Below the pieces are notes generated by a model, which was not told the origin of the DNA, ran no database searches, and was given only the letters and a program-made list of their open reading frames with translations. From Protonemura montana (lineage: Eukaryota > Arthropoda > Insecta > Plecoptera > Nemouridae): 64,000 nt of DNA. Positions 36,399 to 63,485 of this stretch are shown here, piece by piece (within the stretch, counting starts at the first letter, position 1; every line of letters begins with the position of its first letter). Location of the stretch: NCBI GenBank assembly GCA_947568835.1, contig OX387602.1, positions 11,707,021 to 11,771,020 of the forward strand. Reading direction: 5' to 3'. Made by a program: the position numbers and the translations under genes.

Positions 36399-38431
36399 CT
36401 AGATAATTGAGCAGTCTATTAACTTCAAATAGAGACCAGAATTCAACAACTTGGCAAGCTTAAGGCACCTCCTAGCAGCTGCATATAATAAGTTATCAAC
36501 ATAAGAGTGCCAACATTCTTAGAGGTATATAAAACTCAACACGGCATTTCAGCAAGTTAAATCAGGTTAAAACACCACTCTTCAACACTATCTTACCGGT
36601 AAATTTTGTGCAACGGGCGTAAGCACAGGAGCCGGTTTATCACATGTGGTGGCCCGCGGGCTCGTGGGCCCAGCCGGCGATGCGGCTGGAGATTTAGGCC
36701 CACGGGGAGCTGTTGGCACGGCAGCTGGCGACTTAGGCGCACGGTTTGCAGCGGATTCGTCGGACGTCGATGTCGCATCTACCCCCGAAGGCCTAGCACT
36801 TGTCGACGATTGCCTCCGGGCAGACACTGCGAGAGGCTGCATCAACAAGGTTTGGGCTTAGGTGGAGGTAGACTATTAAGTGACCAAGGTTGCTTTTGAT
36901 AAAGATGTGCACAACTACCACTGTCCAGCTCAGCCAATTTAACTTTCATATGTTAATATTTTTTAAGATCTTTGTGATCATCTGAGATTTAAAATGGACA
37001 TTAACAGCCATGATTGACTGATAGGGACTTACTGGGGCAGTGGAGCGAGTAGGAGATAGTTGTTCTGAATTTGGGGACTTCATTGGCAGCAGCTTTGGAA
37101 GTTTTGCAGGAGGAGGACTTCCGCTGCTGCTGTTTGGACTGCTCGTTGTTATCGTGACGCCAATTTTTCCCGATTCTTTTGACAGCACCTCAGCTTTTCT
37201 TTTTGTACCCACAGGCTCTCGCCTACTAAGAATGGGACGATCTTCGCTACTGCTGCTGCTGTCACCGTCTGCAGTGTCGGTAGCAGGAACCGCTGGCGGA
37301 GGGGTGGGGGAAGTCACTCGTGTACTGTCCACGGATTCTGAAATAAAGTAGCCAGATATAACACTTATTTTGTAAAGAAACATTCACTTATTTAGTTATA
37401 CATTTTCCAGTAGACTTCCACGGTAATTCTTATCTCTCTGTTTTCCTAGCCACACTTATAAGAATGATGTCTTACCAGTTCGGGTATCTTCTTCATCCTG
37501 GTCAACGTCGACCTCCAGCTCAGGTAATATAACGCTGCCTTCAGCTGGTCCTTCATCCTGACTGCTATCATCTGCCCCATCACCTGTCTCATCTACCGTA
37601 CTGTCATCAGGGTCGCTTTGCCTTTCCTCCTTTCGATCCTAAGCAAACAGAATCCAGTGTTTTAAAACAACATACAAAAAGAACCATTTGAAAAAATAAA
37701 GTGCTTTACAGTACAAACAGTACTAATCAATGATGCTACAAAACCTACCACATTTACTTGATATCCCTTTTTTCTACCTGGACCCCTCTTCGGAGGCCCT
37801 TCCCCACGTTGACTGCGCTCAAATATGTCAATGAGGCGGCCATCTAGAATGTTTTCTTCTGGCTCCCAAGTGCTGTGCCTGTAAATTGCAATGAAATAAA
37901 TTACAATAGATAATTGAAACCTAGTATACCCAACCATGTTCATTAAATATGGTTGTACTCGATTGGGTCATTGCACAATGCATCATGCATTCATTGTCTA
38001 TGCAAGTAGGTAGGTAAAATTCAAAGGTATGTAGGAGAAATGACATTTCAGTGTTTGCGAGGTTATGTTAGTGTAACGAAATCTTACTTTTGGCTCCAGC
38101 CTTTCCACTTGACGAAGAATTCGACGACACCCTGCAAAGACAAAGAAGCAAGTAAGACAACAAACATTAATCTGAGCATCAATTTATACAAGATCACAAA
38201 TGCATTAAAATTACTCTTTTAAAACCGCGCCAATCTGATAGTGGGCTGACCACGTCAATTTGGCATAATCAAATCATGCAAATTATCTTTAATATTACGC
38301 CTGCGAATCATCTTTGATTTTAAGATTATTAACTAGGTTATATACCCAAAATTATTTTCACTTACCCGCCTCACCCTTTTCTTCATTATTCTTTCCGCAG
38401 CATAAACACGATCGCCCATAGGCAGCTCCAT
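35934..38431 (-). CDS. Pc: Polycomb (CBX-type chromodomain protein of PRC1)
   Basis: Pc is the subunit of Polycomb repressive complex 1 that reads H3K27me3 and keeps developmental genes silent. Exons in transcript order: 38431-38366, 38131-38088, 37878-37749, 37638-37476, 37337-37033, 36836-36597, 36398-35934; all GT-AG and in phase, giving 470 residues. The chromodomain (about 8-58: [36 protein letters not shown]) has cage residues Tyr10, Trp31 and Trp34. GPGRKKG (69-75) resembles an AT-hook. The middle is Ser/Pro/Asp-rich and low complexity. The Pc box near residues 431-456 ([14 protein letters not shown] ... GFFRERP) binds the RING1 subunit. This pairing identifies a Polycomb-type CBX and excludes HP1, which has a chromoshadow domain instead. 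ATG 38431 is the first Met and matches the MEL start of CBX proteins. Confidence 0.96.
36597..36836 (-). CDS. Pc: Pc exon 6 (Ala/Ser/Pro-rich)
   Basis: 240 nt, phase 0 both ends, starting [11 protein letters not shown] after the acceptor gatgcag; a nearer ctaag acceptor would break the phase. Repeated PKSPAA and SPRA motifs. Confidence 0.85.
37033..37337 (-). CDS. Pc: Pc exon 5 (Ser/Pro-rich linker)
   Basis: 305 nt, phase 1 in and 0 out. Contains [18 protein letters not shown] and [15 protein letters not shown]; low complexity. Confidence 0.9.
37476..37638 (-). CDS. Pc: Pc exon 4 (acidic linker)
   Basis: 163 nt, phase 0 in and 1 out, encoding [20 protein letters not shown] and further Asp/Glu-rich sequence. 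Confidence 0.9.
37749..37878 (-). CDS. Pc: Pc exon 3 (end of chromodomain, AT-hook-like)
   Basis: 130 nt encoding [20 protein letters not shown] and then [16 protein letters not shown]; donor gtaggt chosen because it keeps phase 0 into the next exon. Confidence 0.93.
38088..38131 (-). CDS. Pc: Pc exon 2 (chromodomain core)
   Basis: 44 nt encoding [14 protein letters not shown]; acceptor ctttgcag, donor gtaaga, phase 2 out. Carries the two tryptophans of the methyl-lysine cage. Confidence 0.95.
38366..38431 (-). CDS. Pc: Pc exon 1 (start of chromodomain)
   Basis: 66 nt, 22 codons: [18 protein letters not shown] and RVRR, donor gtaagt, phase 0. Confidence 0.95.
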
Positions 38432-41400
38432 TTTCGACGAAATTTTGTTGAGATCTTTGTCACAGCAATAACTTTAAATGCTTCGGCTGCCCATCAATTA
38501 TTTGAATATATGGCTCGTGCTGAAACGTTCAAACCGCAAATCTCACTTTCGAAATTAGCGTAAAAACGACCATGAAACAGCCTACAAAGAAGTCAAGTCA
38601 AGCAGTCCATTACAACACTCGGTATGACACTGGCCTTCGCATCACATATTTTCACCTCGTATCGTCAACTTCTAATTCCTTTTGTAAAAACCTTCAATTT
38701 GTTTGAAAACTAGCAGCTTTGTTCGTCTCAGATTCTTCGATTTGTTTACGGTTCAATTGCACTTCATCACGAGGACAGTCGATTTCTGGAGTTTTTTTCG
38801 TTCCTAGGTTCAATCAGGGTCTAGATTCTAGAATAAAATACATTGGATGTCGCCGTTTACGACAGCCTGGCTGTAAAGCTGCGTGCGAGCGCCTATCGTA
38901 GCTACTGCGCATCTGACGTCATCATGAAACAACCCTCTTCTCCCTACCGCAATGTTCCTGTGGGTCTATTTGAATAATATCATTATTCTCATCCTGGTTA
39001 AAACACGAGGTAAATACTAATTAGGGAAGTTCGTCGTCCCTCTACATGTATTTCCTCTTCCGTCTGTGAATCATAAAAAAATATCTACGCTCTTTGATTA
39101 TAAACCGATTTCTCTGAAAATCGAATTGATTTGTCGCGAATCGACCTTTCCATGGGTAGGTAGGTCATAAAATTTACCATTTCCATCGAGGAAAATGTTT
39201 CCCCTTCTTTCCTATCTACAACAATCGCATGTTGAGTGTTTATTTGTAGCTTAGATTAGAAAACAAAGTGGAAATCCCTCTGACTCTTGACCCCTTGAAA
39301 GCCCTATGATTTCATGGGGTGCCTATGATTCAGAAAATTATTTTGCTCGCTGTCGCCTAGGGTCTAGGGTCTAGACAGTGAGTGGACCTCGCTGCGGGAC
39401 AACACCATTTGTTGAAAGTTGAATGGCCAATTCTTGTTCTAGCTATGCTTTCAAACTCTTCCCCCGTGCTAATGACATTGTTCGAATTGACAGTGCACAT
39501 TTAATAAACACCGTGCAGTATTAATAACGAACATTTCCCGTGAACAATTTCAATTGAACATTCATTTAGAGAGAATTTCCCACGTTTTCCACGTCTTTTT
39601 TTTGTTTTTGACCAGATCCTAGCAATACAGTGTGATAAGGATGTGTCACTACTTCTCAATTCTTTGTTCGAGTTCTAAAATCTTGAAAACTATTCTACCT
39701 TCCTCAGCGAAGGAGCTAGAAGCGTGCCCAAATAACAGCCCACAACACCGCAGCATGTGCAGATGGATGTTTCGAAATCCCCTACCTAAATCGCATTATT
39801 TCGACAGTCATCATCGGGCAGCTGTTTCTCGAAGGTGCTATGAGCCGACTGAGGTACCACAACCAGGTACCAGGCACCGGGTAACTATACGCACATTTGG
39901 CGGGAGCTGGTTAAGATGAACAGTATGGGACAGATGGCCTTTTTTAATCACCTGCCTAGAACGAGCCTTGTTGCCAGACTTGATCGATATATTAGTTCCA
40001 GTCAAATTGTTTTCATTACGTTAAAAACACACATATACTTGTACAGTGTACGTTTTGTACATTTTTAAGCTAAAGTGACCAACATGTTGTAAAAGTGATT
40101 GCGTTGATACAGTTTGATAATGTAAAAAATTGCCCCCGAAATGCATGACAGTGAAGTGTGACATTGACATCCAGAATAATGCATCGAGTTATAAAACTGA
40201 AATTAGCATTCTTAACAGGATCGAACCCTCTTCATTGCTCCCGGAGGAGAATCCTCGGCTTGGTATTGTTGAGGATAATAGTTTACAGGCCGACAGGTAT
40301 GAATAGATATCCCATTCCCTCTTGGAAATAAAAAAAAACCCGGCCACTCAAATGAGATTCTAAAGAGGTGAGATTTCAAATGAACTGATATTGCAAGACT
40401 CTATCTAGCATAAAGAATTGGTAGTTGGGAAACTTGTACTACATGTTTTCCCATCTTGGTAGATTGGCCAGAACACCGCGAGGGGGCAAAATTGTGTAAT
40501 CTGAAGTATTTTTTTTTTCTAGAAAAATGCGTCATGTACGTATTTATGACAATGTGGTCGCTGCAGGATCATTTCCTGGTTTGGACAGAGATTGAACGAA
40601 GACGGATTACAATTTCAGATGCAAATAGACTTACCTGATTACTGATACCTTCTATTCTGAGCAAGGACCGAAATGTTTGGCGTGTTGGAATCACTGGTTC
40701 TTGTGAGATCACCGAGCCTATGCGCTGGCTCAGATATTGGGTGAGTAACCATACTCACTACTTTTTCATTGGGTGGGAAGTTGATTCAACATCATTCACT
40801 CGCCTTGCTTATCAACTTATCAACAGAATGGTTTTGTTGAGAAATCCTGTTGTTCATGTAGTACATAAGTTCGTGTAAAAGACCATGCCCCATTCTTTCC
40901 CCTAAGACGATGGTCCCTTTGCTCATGTGTCTCTTCTAGTTTAAGTTAGATTCATCTTCATCCTCAGCACCAACCAGTCATTCGCAATCGCCGTAAAACT
41001 AGCACCCATTGTGAAAACAATGCGTCGTTAAGCACCGCAAATCAATAATCTGCTAGCATTACTTGAAAAGATACCTAACATTTAAATTTAAAATCAGCAA
41101 CGATGTAATTACATTTTATGACCACCCCAAATAATAAAGGAAACGAGATGCATTATTTATTGCGTTCGCGTAATTCTGCGCACGTTTTGCGGGAGCAACG
41201 CAGCGCACAATTCGGAAAGAAAATTCTCTGTGAATTGAGTTTTCCAGCGATTCCCACTTGTGCTATTTGTAGTCCAGCCATGGTCAACCCATGGCCAAAG
41301 CAGATTTTTTTTCTACCGAATGCCGAAACGAAAGTGACTGAACATTCCTACCAGAATACTTGCCTCGCGGTTAGGTCACACACCATGTAGATCGAAGTCA

Positions 41401-43592
41401 CCAAGAAAACATTTTTAATTACTCGTATATCGTCAACCTATTAATGTGTGACGGATCACAATCGATGCTCTCATATTGAAACGCCATTTCCGTAATGGTT
41501 AGGCAGGCAAGTTGCCGTTACACTTAGCTTATTTGTTGGGGCAGATCGCTTCACTCGAAGATTCTGTAAAAGTAGACAGATTCCTCAGAGGACGACCTGT
41601 ACCCCTAAAAAAATTATTGGTGCTATCGCATAGCTGAGCCAAGCGTTACCAAGGCTCCAATATTTTCCTTACTCATTAGTTTAAGGCACAACGATAGGTG
41701 GACTGTTAGTCAACCTTATATTTTCGTACCGTAGTAACCCATTGTAGTGTCAACGTCTTTACAACTAAATAATAAAAATGTCATGTGTCTAAACCTAAAA
41801 TAAAATAAAGCAGATTAGTCATCATGTTTTGTTTTATCATTCATTAGAACAATTTAGCACGGTTAAAACGTAAATTAATCAAGGGAACGATTGTTTTTAG
41901 AAAATGAAGAAAAACTGACAACAGAGCACTCTAGTAGATACATGCAAAGCTTTATCTCCTAGTACCTATTGTAACCGCAAGGTCGCACAGCGATCCCGCC
42001 GTTAAACCGCTGAGTTTTGAACGACTAAAAACATTTAACGGACTTTGAAAAACATTTCATTCAAAAGGTAGCTCAGATTTTTCAAACCGTTTATTTCTAC
42101 CTCATGCACATGACGAACCAATGCGTTGCGTTTACGTTGATTGTCGACCGATTTCCAAGAATTCCTAAAATATCTGCGATACTAGCTTCATTGATCCAGG
42201 ACGAGTCCACGTGCCACACAGGATGGTGAGGGGTGGTTGAGGGGGCGTATAGCTATCCTGAGAAGCCATTGATTCTCCTCTTCATATACCTACACGGTGC
42301 GTAGCTCACGCGGGGAAAAATATATATTTATAGCAGATATAATATCTGGTTACAATACCATAAGTCACTGGCCCTGAAAATCGTTTGTCGCCACTCGCCA
42401 GCTGAAATAACCTGTAAAAAGTTGAGTACAACCAACAAGTGTCGAGTAAGTCTTTTGACGCGACTGTTCGTGTCAGATTGGACCATGTGCTGTTTTCACT
42501 CGTCTAATTCTGTTAGGCGTGGAGTGCGTAACTACCATAGTTCTTTTGATCACCAGCATGGTACATTACTGATGTGCATGCGCATTATCGCCGACGCATG
42601 GATTGGGCATTCATAAGCCTCCCAAGTTTTATTGATTTCCTTGTAATTGATTTAGAATTATAACCTAATTATTTAGAGAAGTTGAAACGGATAAAGTAAG
42701 TAGGTACTGCTAACCATTGGTATATTTATATGAAGAGATTATTTTGTAATCTTTAGCAGAGTTATGTAGCAGACCAAGAAACTGTTTATGAAACGCTTTG
42801 ACCAATACCAATGTGCATCGCAATTTCATCATGTCAAATTGAATGTTACTTGTTTTGACACAAACAATACATTCCAAATAAATTTTGCATTTAGATTGTT
42901 AAATTTAGTGCCTAATTTTGTAGTATAATTTAGACATCACAAATTACAATCCTGTAAAAATCCAGTTTTGCTAAAAATTAGTTTTAAAAACTATGGTGAG
43001 ATATTCCTAAATTCCGAATAAGGATTCCGAATAAGGACGTGGTTAGATATGTACTTGCAAATAATATCGCCGTGTTCCGGTGCAGAAAACACGGAGATAT
43101 GTCACACCTAACGAAGCAATCTGCCCTGTAACTGTAATAATATTGATAACCTACAAAAAGTTGGCTGTCTGCGCCAAGCATACACAGTTCGTTCAAGTAA
43201 TTTATAAAGCTAGTTCATAAGTTCGTCATTGCATTGTTTTAGCTCCTCATTACTATTCTAATTAGGCCGTCGCTATTTTTCTGCAGGTACACAGGTGTTA
43301 TCTCTCCAGAAAAGCACGCCTTTAAACGAGCTCAGCTCAATCACAAATGCACCACACATACATGAACTCTGGCTGCTTTTCAATTAATAAGCAAGCCTAA
43401 ATCAACCTGCTCAAATAAAAAAATACCAAAAGGGACTTCATGCCCACAACTGGGATGCTGATAACAGGTCATACATCCTCTCTAAACGTGAGTTACAGCT
43501 TCCTTTACTAGACTGTCGCTACTAGACTAGTTATTATTGATCGACAAAGCGATTGAATTTAAGGTGTCATATCGTATCCGTTCTGACTCTAG
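38432..43592. other. Divergent intergenic region between Pc and Rab26
   Basis: About 5.2 kb. It should hold the Pc promoter at the left edge and the Rab26 5' UTR and promoter at the right. No coding exon was supported; open frames such as 39632-39919 and 41118-41390 show no family similarity or splice context. Confidence 0.6.
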
Positions 43593-43595
43593 GTA

Positions 43596-59410
<15,815 letters not shown>

Positions 59411-60987
59411 ACGCGACCTGCTTGAATTGTGCAAAAGTACACGCACACAAACGCTTAAATATTTCTGTGGTGTAAATACTTTCTTCTTCTGCGAATAATT
59501 CGATAATATTTTCTCACGTGTTGTACAAAGTCGAGAGTTTAATCAGAAACAAAGGCTTTAGGATGATGTTGTATGGTACTTTTGAAATTCTAATTAGCCT
59601 ACGTTGTCAATGTGTGAACAGGAGAACAATAATGGTTAGGTAGTCGAAAACTAAGTTTAACTGCTTTGTACCTGTAAATGTGTAACATAAATAGTTATTT
59701 TTGTTTAGAGAGGGTTTTTATCGTGAAAATATCTCTTTAATGTAAGGTGACGGTAATTTTAAGCGCCCGATCGGTTCGTTTATTTGGCATAAAATGATTA
59801 GAAAACATTTTTGCTACTATAACCAATGTGATTTTTTTTTAAATCCATTGGAGTCTGTAATTGAATTATAAGTCACTAAGCCCCCTCATTATTTCTGAAG
59901 TGTTCACGATGGTCTTTTTTCTTGGTAACAGAGTTCCGCTTTGGTGATTTAATTTATTCTGCCCTTAAATCAAGTTACTCTAGCAGAAGTTCTAAAACAT
60001 TCGCGAACATTGCGCGGCGTTTGAAAATAATAGGTACTTTTTTTTGGGAGTTTTTTATGGAATGATTTTGTATTTTTTTTCAACTGACATTGCATTTGAT
60101 TTGAGGATAACAACAATAATAATATATAAATATATATCAATGAATAAATCATATCTTATGTTAAACTGGACGCATTCTCAAGTTTCTTTTACACATCATT
60201 GAATTGTTTCCTCTAATTCCATTAGAGAATTCCTTTTTTAGTTTGAAATTTCAATGTACCTTGATAAAGAAGAAAGTCAATTGGCAGTAAATCGTAATCG
60301 CATGACGTTATTTCTTCAAAAAAAAAAAAAAAAAAAAAAAAAAAAACAGACGGAAAAGGAACGTTTTTTTCTGAAAATTCGCTATCAACGTAGAGCCAAA
60401 GAGGATCTCGCAGAAAAAGGTAAAAATCACTGTGTCACTTCTCGCACTGAGATGAAATGTGAACCTCCTCCTTCACCAAACATTTCATTTCACTGTGCGA
60501 AGAGCTACAGAATAGCTACCCTGACCTCTCAACTTGTTGCCTGCTCTCCGTCCCTCCCCCCTCCCCCCCCCCAACCACAACCCCGTCAGTCTGCGTTGCA
60601 GAAAAGGTTGGGGATGGGGCTGGAGCAAGGAGAGGGGGGAAAAGTGGGAGTCGACTCAAAATCAGAACCTGCGCAATGTCGCTGCCGGCACCAAATAAAT
60701 GACACAGACGTCTGGACTATCAGGACTCAGTGGGAGATTTCTGCTGCAGCTGGTCGAAACTGCACTTGCACATGCACATCTGCTGCACTCCTACGCAAAT
60801 CAAAGTATAAGGAGTAATTTATTAAGCGTTTTGCAACTATATTGCAACGTGCAAATAAAAAGTAAACATCAATTTAAATCCAAAAACAGATTTTATGACC
60901 GTGGGGAAGACTTCACCATCAACGAAGATGCATATTGTGTGATTATTTTCGCCTCTATACGGTAATATTGTTCCTCAGTTTCTGCAG
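59411..60987 (+). other. Rab26 3' UTR and spacer before the next gene
   Basis: AT-rich after the stop; AATAAA near 60143-60148 is a candidate poly(A) signal. A 29-base poly-A at 60318-60346 and a C-rich tract near 60555-60571 follow. The open frame 60254-60817 is carried through these low-complexity runs and was not called. Confidence 0.55.
60318..60346 (+). repeat. Poly-A tract
   Basis: Run of about 29 A. Confidence 0.95.
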
Positions 60988-61188
60988 GGGATCCGCAGAA
61001 TGGAACAAATGGTGAAAGCGACAGGTCCGCCACCCGATGAGGTGGTTCCGCCGCTGGAACCTCGCGAACCATGCGACATCTGTGGGAGGATGGCGAGACA
61101 AATCAAATGGGTGAACAGAAGTTTTATCAATGAAAATCTTCGCCTGGAAGAAGTTGACATTTCTTCAGCAGAAGAGTCTACGTGTCAA
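60988..61188 (+). CDS. Unknown Cys-rich gene, first recognised exon
   Basis: Acceptor gtttctgcag; donor gtgagt. Encodes MEQMVKATGPPPDEVVPPLE, then PCDICGRMARQIKWVNRSF and an acidic stretch. Confidence 0.75.
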
Positions 61189-63485
61189 GTGAGTCATTTT
61201 CTTTTCTTGCTTTTTTTTTTAACCGACGACATTAATTATTCAGAGACACGCAGATCTTACTTCTCAAGACTCATCGTTTTGAAATGCATGGATTTCTTTC
61301 CATCTAAAAATGGTACACTGTTTCAGATTAACAATGCTTACGTTACTCACACTACCTTAAAACAAACTAATCGTTGTTTATGGTACCTATTTTCTAAATT
61401 TATTTTCTAAAAAAAAAAAAAAAAAATCACGACTCGATTAGAAAATTTCACAAAATTTGCAAATGGGACTAAACTGAATTTTGGAGATTTTTTTAAATCT
61501 TATTCTCATTCTGCATTCACATGCAGTCAAAAAAAAATTTCTCATCAAAAAGTTAAAGTCAAAAAGCCAAATTTCTGCCCAAACAGTGCAGAATGTATCA
61601 ACATTGAATTACCTCGCCAATCTGTCTGTTTGCAGGACTGCCCCGACAGGAAGCGCAGACTTTGTTCCAGATGCTACTCCCGGTTCTGTAGAATACATCA
61701 AAGCAAAATGAAAGCTAAACAAGCGACCTTGGACCTCCTGGTATCTTGGCGCAGAGGAAGATCGAGGGCCGCTGCTGTCGCGACGGTAAGTCGAGGCTTT
61801 AAAGCAGGTTTGCAAGTTTGGACAATTAGATGTGATACTTTTCCATCTCCGAAATTTCTTTATTAGTTTCAGTCTGTTTTATGGTTAGGTTACGTTAGGT
61901 CAGGTCAGGTCAGGTCAGGTTTAGTTAAGGGGGGGGGGGGGGGGCATTTAAACTGAGGTCATTGCTTGGACAATTTTCAGGATATTGTCCTAGCATGCAA
62001 GAGAAATGGGGAAATTATTTAATGGAATTTTAACCCTGAAAATGCACACATGTTTGTTGTTAATCACTTTGCGTAATGTGATTGGATCTTTTTCGGTATA
62101 TGTTCATCAAGCTCGAGCCTGGCGAGCCGGAAGACGATTGGGAGGTGTTGGAAGATCTACCAGACGACATGCCAGATTTTGTAAGTTTTCATGCTTGCCT
62201 TCAACGAGAACGTGGTGCAGGCTGTGCGAAAGGGACGGTGGGTGGGGTAGGCAGAGAGTTGGCAGCCAGTACTAAACGAGGAAAATGTGGTGAAACTGAT
62301 GTCATGTTAATTTTTCAAGAAAAGTTGTATTTCCAGCTACATGTGGGAGACCGGGATTCGAGTTCCCGGTTGCGCACCAATATTTGAGAGGTTAATTAGT
62401 GTTCCTAATAATTAAGTACTTTACGCAGTGCAAGCATTTTTTTCACTAGTCAATATATGCTAGTAAATATTTCACTAGTCAATACGCGCATATTAGCAAC
62501 ATAAACACTTTGATAGTTTTTGAAGGTACAGATTTTTTGCTATGTCTGTTTAAAGAAATGTGTATCTAAGAATTTGTTGGGGTTTCCAAAATGATGAGAC
62601 CGTTGTCGACTTAGTTTTCAATTATCTTTTCAATGCTGACAATTTCAGGCAATTATATTTATTCGTTTTTTTAGGTAGTTATTGGTGATAATATTGACCT
62701 GTGAACCTGCATGACCGCAAAATGAGCCCAACTTTGGAAGGCCGTACCTCCCACACTAAGTGGTCTGAAGTTAAAAAAAAATCGTTTAGTGTGTTAGGTG
62801 ATTTGGGTAAAAAACGCTGAAATTTTGAAAATGATTGGAGAATTAAAGGTAAAAATAAAGAACATGTTCACGGCTTCACGTGGAATGAGTCTAGTTTTCG
62901 CGGTTGGTATAGGTAGGAAGGTATATCGGTCTTGCTCACGCATTGCGAATCTCTTGGAAATATTAACTGTGAGCTTTATTTCACCCTAGCTTACCCTTGC
63001 ACTTTGCTTTACTTTGCTTGGGAAGCCATCAGGGACACAATTCTAGAATATTGATACGATTGCGTTGATGGATATTGCTTCCCACACATGTTTGGTAAAA
63101 AAAAGAGATAGCTGTAATGAATGGTGAATGGTGTGTACCATATTTGTTAAGAGTGAACATTATTTTCAATTTCTGCAATTTTTTTGAATCAAGTAACTAA
63201 GTTTTTAATACTTATGTTTGTATACATGTATATATGTATTTTATGTATGCAATACTTATGTATGTTAAGTACCCGATGTTTGGATTCACTCACCTGTATG
63301 GACCAATACCAAGTTCACTCTAGAAAAACAACTCTGGTCATTAAAAAAAACCTAACAATCATTAATTAGAGCTGCAAATGTTTTAGGAAATGGCAATGGC
63401 AGGCATTGAACAAGACATCTTCTTCGAGAGTGATGAATCTTCCACACAAAATCGCTTGAGCGATCTTTACGACTGGGGAACATGA
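61000..63485 (+). CDS. Unrecognised Cys-rich, acidic-tailed protein, 4 coding exons
   Basis: Exons 60988-61188, 61636-61785, 62112-62180 and 63387-63485, all in phase 0. From ATG 61000 this gives 168 residues; the first exon may continue an upstream coding exon, since GIRR precedes Met in frame after a tctgcag acceptor. The product has CDIC (about 29-32), a Cys at 62, and CPDRKRRLCSRCYSRFCRIH (about 65-84), a C/H set likely to bind zinc. It then has a Lys/Arg-rich helix and an acidic tail (EPGEPEDDWEVLEDLPDDMP, FFESDESS) ending LYDWGT. I do not recognise the family. Codon use and four consistent splice pairs argue that it is a real gene. It may extend beyond the TGA (see findings). Confidence 0.7.
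61189..61635 (+). other. Intron, 0.45 kb
   Basis: AT-rich GT-AG intron with a 17-base A run near 61410. Confidence 0.8.
61636..61785 (+). CDS. Unknown Cys-rich gene, zinc-motif exon
   Basis: Acceptor gtttgcag, donor gtaagt, 150 nt. Encodes DCPDRKRRLCSRCYSRFCRI, H, then a basic helix TLDLLVSWRRGRSRAA. Confidence 0.8.
61786..62111 (+). other. Intron, 0.3 kb, with GGTCA repeat and poly-G
   Basis: Contains a degenerate TTAGGT/GGTCA run (61883-61920) and a 16-base G run (61929-61944). Confidence 0.8.
61883..61944 (+). repeat. GGTCA tandem repeat followed by poly-G
   Basis: TTAGGT-like units grade into four or more AGGTC units and then G16. Confidence 0.9.
62112..62180 (+). CDS. Unknown Cys-rich gene, acidic exon
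   Basis: 69 nt, LEPGEPEDDWEVLEDLPDDM and PDF, donor gtaagt. The acceptor (catcaag) is weak but the frame and donor are good. Confidence 0.65.
62181..63386 (+). other. Intron, 1.2 kb
   Basis: AT-rich. A B-box-like GGGATTCGAGTTCCC near 62353-62367 suggests a small SINE relic; otherwise nothing supported. Confidence 0.65.
63387..63485 (+). CDS. Unknown Cys-rich gene, last exon to TGA
   Basis: Acceptor aatgttttag; encodes EMAMAGIEQDIFFESDESST and QNRLSDLYDWGT, then TGA at 63483. The same frame remains open afterwards. Confidence 0.7.
   Translation, partial: EMAMAGIEQDIFFESDESSTQNRLSDLYDWGT

Noticed and set aside
36606-36899. Plus-strand frames opposite Pc exon 6
   Set aside because: Antisense shadows of a low-complexity coding exon.
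60254-60817. 187-codon plus-strand open frame
   Set aside because: It is carried by poly-A and poly-C runs with no domain or conserved motif.
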